A stretch of 64,000 bases of DNA, from assembly GCF_036711975.1 (NCBI RefSeq), contig NC_091972.1, positions 9,987,001-10,051,000 on the forward strand, given 5' to 3'. The position numbers were made by a program, and so were the translations under genes. This stretch comes from Onthophagus taurus. Taxonomy: Eukaryota > Arthropoda > Insecta > Coleoptera > Scarabaeidae. The notes beneath the pieces are model-generated. The model was not told where the DNA came from, did not search any database, and worked only from the letters and a program-made list of their open reading frames with translations. How positions within the stretch are numbered: the first letter of the stretch is position 1; every line of letters begins with the position of its first letter. Below, one piece after another: positions 59,861 to 64,000 of this stretch.

Positions 59861-61744
59861 TCGTATGTTTAATCTAGGTATTAATTTCAATTTTTTTTTA
59901 GATTAGTTTCAAAATGTTGCTTAAATTTAAAACGTCGAATTGAAAAATAAACTTTTTTTTAGATCTTTGAAATGAATTTAGAATCGTTTTGAACAATTTG
60001 GAGATGTTTAGACTAGTTTTGTACTTAATAACTAAAACCGAAGAGTATTTTACAATCCCCCAACAATAAATAACTGTAAACGTCAGTTTGTCATCTGATA
60101 TGTTCCGTATTTAGACATCACGGTGGTTGTATTTTAAAGTGAGTGGAGATTCTAACGTGTTCTCGCCCAAGGAAGAGGAAGACTGGAAAAAAAAGTGTGG
60201 TTTTATAAAAAACTTCTAAAACGGTAGGAATTCCTACAAATCAGGGGTTAATGCCACATAAACTAGGCTGCTATTTACGATTTGATGTGTTTTCTAATTG
60301 TTTCGTTTACCTAAACGACCATTCTTAAAGAAAATCAAAAACAACGTTTTTTGATTATTTTTTTTTATAAAAATATAAATCAATATTGAAACGTATTATT
60401 AGAGAGAGTAGGGGAAACGTTTTCGCAATGAAATGACGGTCTCCTCGAAATGAGCAAGCAAGCATCCCATCAGAAATGTAAAAGGGCAGAGAGGCAGACA
60501 GGTAAGGGTTGGCCTTTTGGAGGAATAATGGTGTGTAATATGATATCAGAGAGCGGCTCCCTGTTTATACAGAGTGAACATCCGCCTCTGTGAACGAAAC
60601 TCGACGTTCGGCAGCAGCAGTAGACGAAAAGAAGGGAAAATCGAAATACACATCGGCCGTCTAACCTTACTTTCAAAATTACCGAAAATTCGACAAAGAT
60701 TAGATTCCCATTCAGTTAGTAGTGCAATAACTTTAAATACTCTTAAATAACATTTAAACACTTTGGGTTAGTTTAAATAAAGAGTTTAACAATTAATTGA
60801 TTAATTTTAATTGTTTAACCTTACTTTTCAAACTACCGAAAATTCGATAAAGGTTATTTATTCTGATTTAGTTGGTATTGTGATACCTCTAAATACCAAA
60901 TATATTCCTTAAACACTTATAAGTTGGTTTAAATAAAGAGTTTAATGTTCTAAAAATGCATTAAGTGAGGTTAACTGAAATGTCATGTTGTTCCAACTTT
61001 GTACGCATATACAGGTGTTTAGAAATTGGCTGTTAATAAATATGCTGCAATTTTCTTTAGAGAAGTTATTTTCTTTAGATTTAAAGTTCGTTTTTAACAT
61101 TTTTTCATTATCATATCTTCATGAAAAACACATTTGGTAACATAGTAGAACAACATTTTAACATTAAGAATTTAATTAGTTAATTTCTTTTCCTAATCAT
61201 GGTCAATATATGATCTGGGCCATTATTCTCCATTGCTACTCATAATTTTGCTCCTTTGCAGATGCCTCTTAGTGTGTCCCCAAGCAGCATTCTTAGGCTC
61301 ATATAGTTTTCTATATACACCAGTATCATCAACCGTAGAAATACATAATCACCATCACTTCTGATTCGAAGACGCAATCCCGTCTATATGTTACATATCA
61401 TTTTTGTATTATGAGATTAGAGTTATTGGAATGGAGGCGTCATATCGTATTTGATGCAAATAGTTGCATCAAAGAATAAACCTTATGAACATGGAAATAT
61501 GATTTTAAAATTTTCTGATTCTTTGATTGCCAATTATAAGATACTGTCTGTCATAAAGTCAGTACAACTTTCTGTGAGTAAGGACATCTATTATGCCATT
61601 AATACCACTCCATTAACCATCAACAGGCAGTATATAGAAAATTTCTAAAGCTAAAAGAAGTTCAAAAACTTGGCTATTAAAGTATATAGAGATTTATTTG
61701 TTTAGTCTGAGGTTCCCAACCCAACCCGAAGTTTTCAATCAGGA

Positions 61745-62515
61745 AATAGGTTACAGAGCTTGGCGTCAGTATTGGTAGCACTTGGAACATCATCAGAAGA
61801 AAGCCAAACCTTTAAAGTTGTCTCCACTTCCTCAACTATACAATAAAGCTAAAAAGATTGGAAAATTCTTGCCGAATGATTCGCCGAAGATTTTCACACT
61901 CTGCAACCATCAGAACAAACGTCAACTATTCAAGGGGGGTCAGCAAAAGACCGCAATGGATTACGTCGTATTAAATTCTAGTTCTAAGTCTAGTGTGAGT
62001 TCTAATTCTAGTGTTAGCTCTAGTTAGAGTTTAAACAAAGTGTTTAATGTTCTAAAAATTTATTGATCGAGGGTAATCGATATGTCATTTTTGAGTTAAA
62101 AATATAGAAACATCGATATATAGAATAATTAATTTCCTTTATTAAATTTAAATTATAATTTTTACATCAATATAAAATAACAAGCAAGGAAACATCAAAA
62201 TATACTAAAACTTAATGGAAAATTTTTTATTTATTTTTCAATTATTGTTTATTCATAAAAAAATCGGTAATAATAAAAACATAAAAAGAATTGTATTTAG
62301 AATCTATTAAACGCAATTTCTACCAAATAATGTATAAAATCATACTTGTCATGGTAATGATGTTAAAAAATTAAATCCCCCAAAAAATATGACAGATGAA
62401 ATTTTGATCGGTTTTTTTTAAAATAGTTATTAGTAAAAAAATGTTAAAAAGAGTGATTAGTTTTTGTGTAAAAGAAGATCGAGCGATAGTAGGTAAAAAA
62501 ATGAATATAAAAAAA
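61745..62515. repeat. Copy 3 of the threefold repeat with its leader
   Basis: 61745-62089 matches 58370-58673, and 62090-62515 matches the 54182 and 58674 copies. The leader contains an 81-codon frame (61782-62027) that is partly CTAG-repeat derived (ending in Ser/Val runs), so it is not a gene. An arm fragment of the CTAG family sits between leader and body. Confidence 0.85.
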
Positions 62516-62799
62516 CCCGACATCAGGGTGATCTGTATGATCACATAAAGCACGCTATTTAAACGACCATTAACAGGGTCGAATGAAAGAAGTCCGACAG
62601 CCATCGACAAGTCTATTGTGCGCGTTTTACAGCGGGTACAATAGACCATATCCACCGTCATCAAGGTTCTGATTATCAGAGGATGCACGAAAATAGATCG
62701 AATTACACGCACTTTGAACGAGGCTACGTTCCAACTAAATAGATTTTCGTAAAGTTTCACAATAATCCATCAATAAACAATTTTATACTGTACTTTTTT

Positions 62800-63190
62800 T
62801 AACATTTTAGTGCAAAAATCTTTATTAGAAGTTTAGTAGACGTTGGTGGCATTTACAATTGGAATCAAAGCGGAATAACGGAATCCTAACTCGACGTAGA
62901 GATCGAGTGGCCTCTCAGTAGGCTCCCCACATTTAATTACACGTCACGGGGGTAGTAATACGATCGCGGTGCCCCCTCAGACCCACACACACACCGTTCC
63001 AGTTATGCTATTATGTGCAATTACTGTCCCGAGTAATGAAACAGCAACCACCACCGCCGCCACCACCACGCACCCATTCCCAACCCTTAACAGACGCGTG
63101 GAGTATTCCAATTATTCGCAGTAGTGATGCCATGGCGACCCCGTAAAAGGGAATCTCCCCCAAACAACCTGAAAGGCCAACTTTGTTACC
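62800..63190. promoter_or_regulatory. High-complexity GC-rich island, possible enhancer or exon
   Basis: Stands out from the AT-rich intron-like surroundings. Within it an acceptor-like TTCCAG (about 62999-63004) is followed by about 140 bp open in one frame, containing a PPPPPPP run and SQPLTDAWSIPIIRSSDAMA, then a donor-like gtaaaa. No family match is recognised, so it may equally be a conserved non-coding element. Confidence 0.3.
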
Positions 63191-64000
63191 TTACCAATTA
63201 TCTTGATAATAACGATGATATTTTATAAAGAAACTTTCTTTATACAAATTTATTTCGTGATTAATTATTTTTATCTTGTCTTTAAATTTAATTGTAATTG
63301 AAAAACCAACAAAAAATTGAATTAGCGTCGGAATTTGTAATTGCTTATTCGATATCCCCACGAACAAAGTGTATTATTGGGTGTTTGTAAAGTCCCAGGA
63401 GAGGAAACTTAATCTTTAAGGCGGTTGGAGGCTTTAGAAAACAACTCCCTTTTCTAAAAATAAATTAATTAATACTAATTCTCAATAAAAATGTTTTATT
63501 TTTTTTAAACAAGTTGTGGCATTCGAATATCATCCGGTATCGATAAGATTTTATTAAAGACATTTTATTATTAAATATCTATTATCAAAGGTATTTTCAT
63601 TGTTAAAAAACAAATCCTTTTCCGTTTGGTGTTTGGTGTTCGAGATAAATATATTTAAAACATTACTTTCTAATCTTATCTTTAGCTTATTGTTTTTCGC
63701 AGTATGGTTTCTTGGAACGATTGTTTTTTTGCATTATGATAACTTTTCATATCGCAAATTGTGCAAATGCAGTTGCAATTATTGAGCAAGTTCAATTTTT
63801 ATCGATTTTTTTTATATGAATAAAAACAGGTCTTCAAAAAGTTCTCGTTCTCATTCAATACATTTTTTTTACTCATTTTTGAAAATTTCTGACGATTTTC
63901 GCACACATTTATACCGTAATCTGGTCCCAGGCGAGTACCAGAGCCATTTTGAGCGTTTTTACGTTGGCGTATCGTGTTCCTGAGATTTTTTGCTCTAACG
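63191..64000. other. AT-rich right edge, nothing recognised
   Basis: No gene, repeat of the families above, or RNA gene could be supported in this stretch. The short plus-strand frame at 63600-63785 is hydrophobic and unconvincing. Confidence 0.4.

Noticed and set aside
62371-62760. 129-codon minus-strand hydrophobic frame as a gene
   Set aside because: Its C-terminal part is repeat copy 3 read backwards; no membrane-protein family match.

Overview
This is an insect nuclear genome window, AT-rich with split genes, many short introns of about 50-60 bp, GT/AG splice sites and abundant DNA-transposon debris. Insect features include an ecdysteroid-kinase-like gene, a SVOP-type transporter, a THAP gene, and hAT, piggyBac, Kolobok-like and non-LTR elements. 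A holometabolous insect such as a beetle is my guess; the sequence alone does not fix the order.

Layout. The 3' part of WDR37 lies off the left edge; its first four coding exons are at 2359-3753 (-). A 22-exon fatty acid synthase occupies 4352-14365 (-), followed by an SVOP-type transporter at 14869-17111 (-). A small THAP-domain gene (17619-20691, +) and an N-acetylneuraminate-lyase-like gene (21197-22609, +) come next. RABL3 (22688-23377, -) and Rab8 (23733-28336, +) are divergent. DPH5 (29906-30832, +), SMC3 (32193-43643, +), a DUS4-type tRNA dihydrouridine synthase (44876-46288, -) and an EcKinase-like gene (46465-47652, -) complete the gene-dense part. From 47.7 kb to the right end I find mostly repeats. 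One candidate first coding exon of an unidentified gene (52611-52667, +) is followed by a stretch that looks like a long intron.

The most interesting gene is the fatty acid synthase. All 22 exons join in frame to a predicted 2,255-residue protein with intact catalytic residues for ketosynthase, dehydratase, ketoreductase, ACP and thioesterase, and an intact enoylreductase cofactor motif. Its malonyl/acetyl-transferase domain has lost the nucleophile motif, the oxyanion motif and about 100 residues that normally carry the catalytic histidine. It therefore looks like a selectively maintained synthase that cannot load its own substrates.

Mobile DNA is nested in introns. SMC3 intron 6 holds an apparently complete 2.7-kb element with TTAA flanks, a 17-bp perfect terminal inverted repeat and an open transposase frame. 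Rab8 intron 3 holds a foldback element plus hAT and piggyBac remnants. A palindromic family built from CTAG-rich arms around a TTTAGCCG...CGGCTAAA core recurs about twenty times. SMC3 has two tandem copies of its promoter and first exon, one of them split by inserted elements. The genes are mostly unrelated housekeeping genes and form no pathway cluster.
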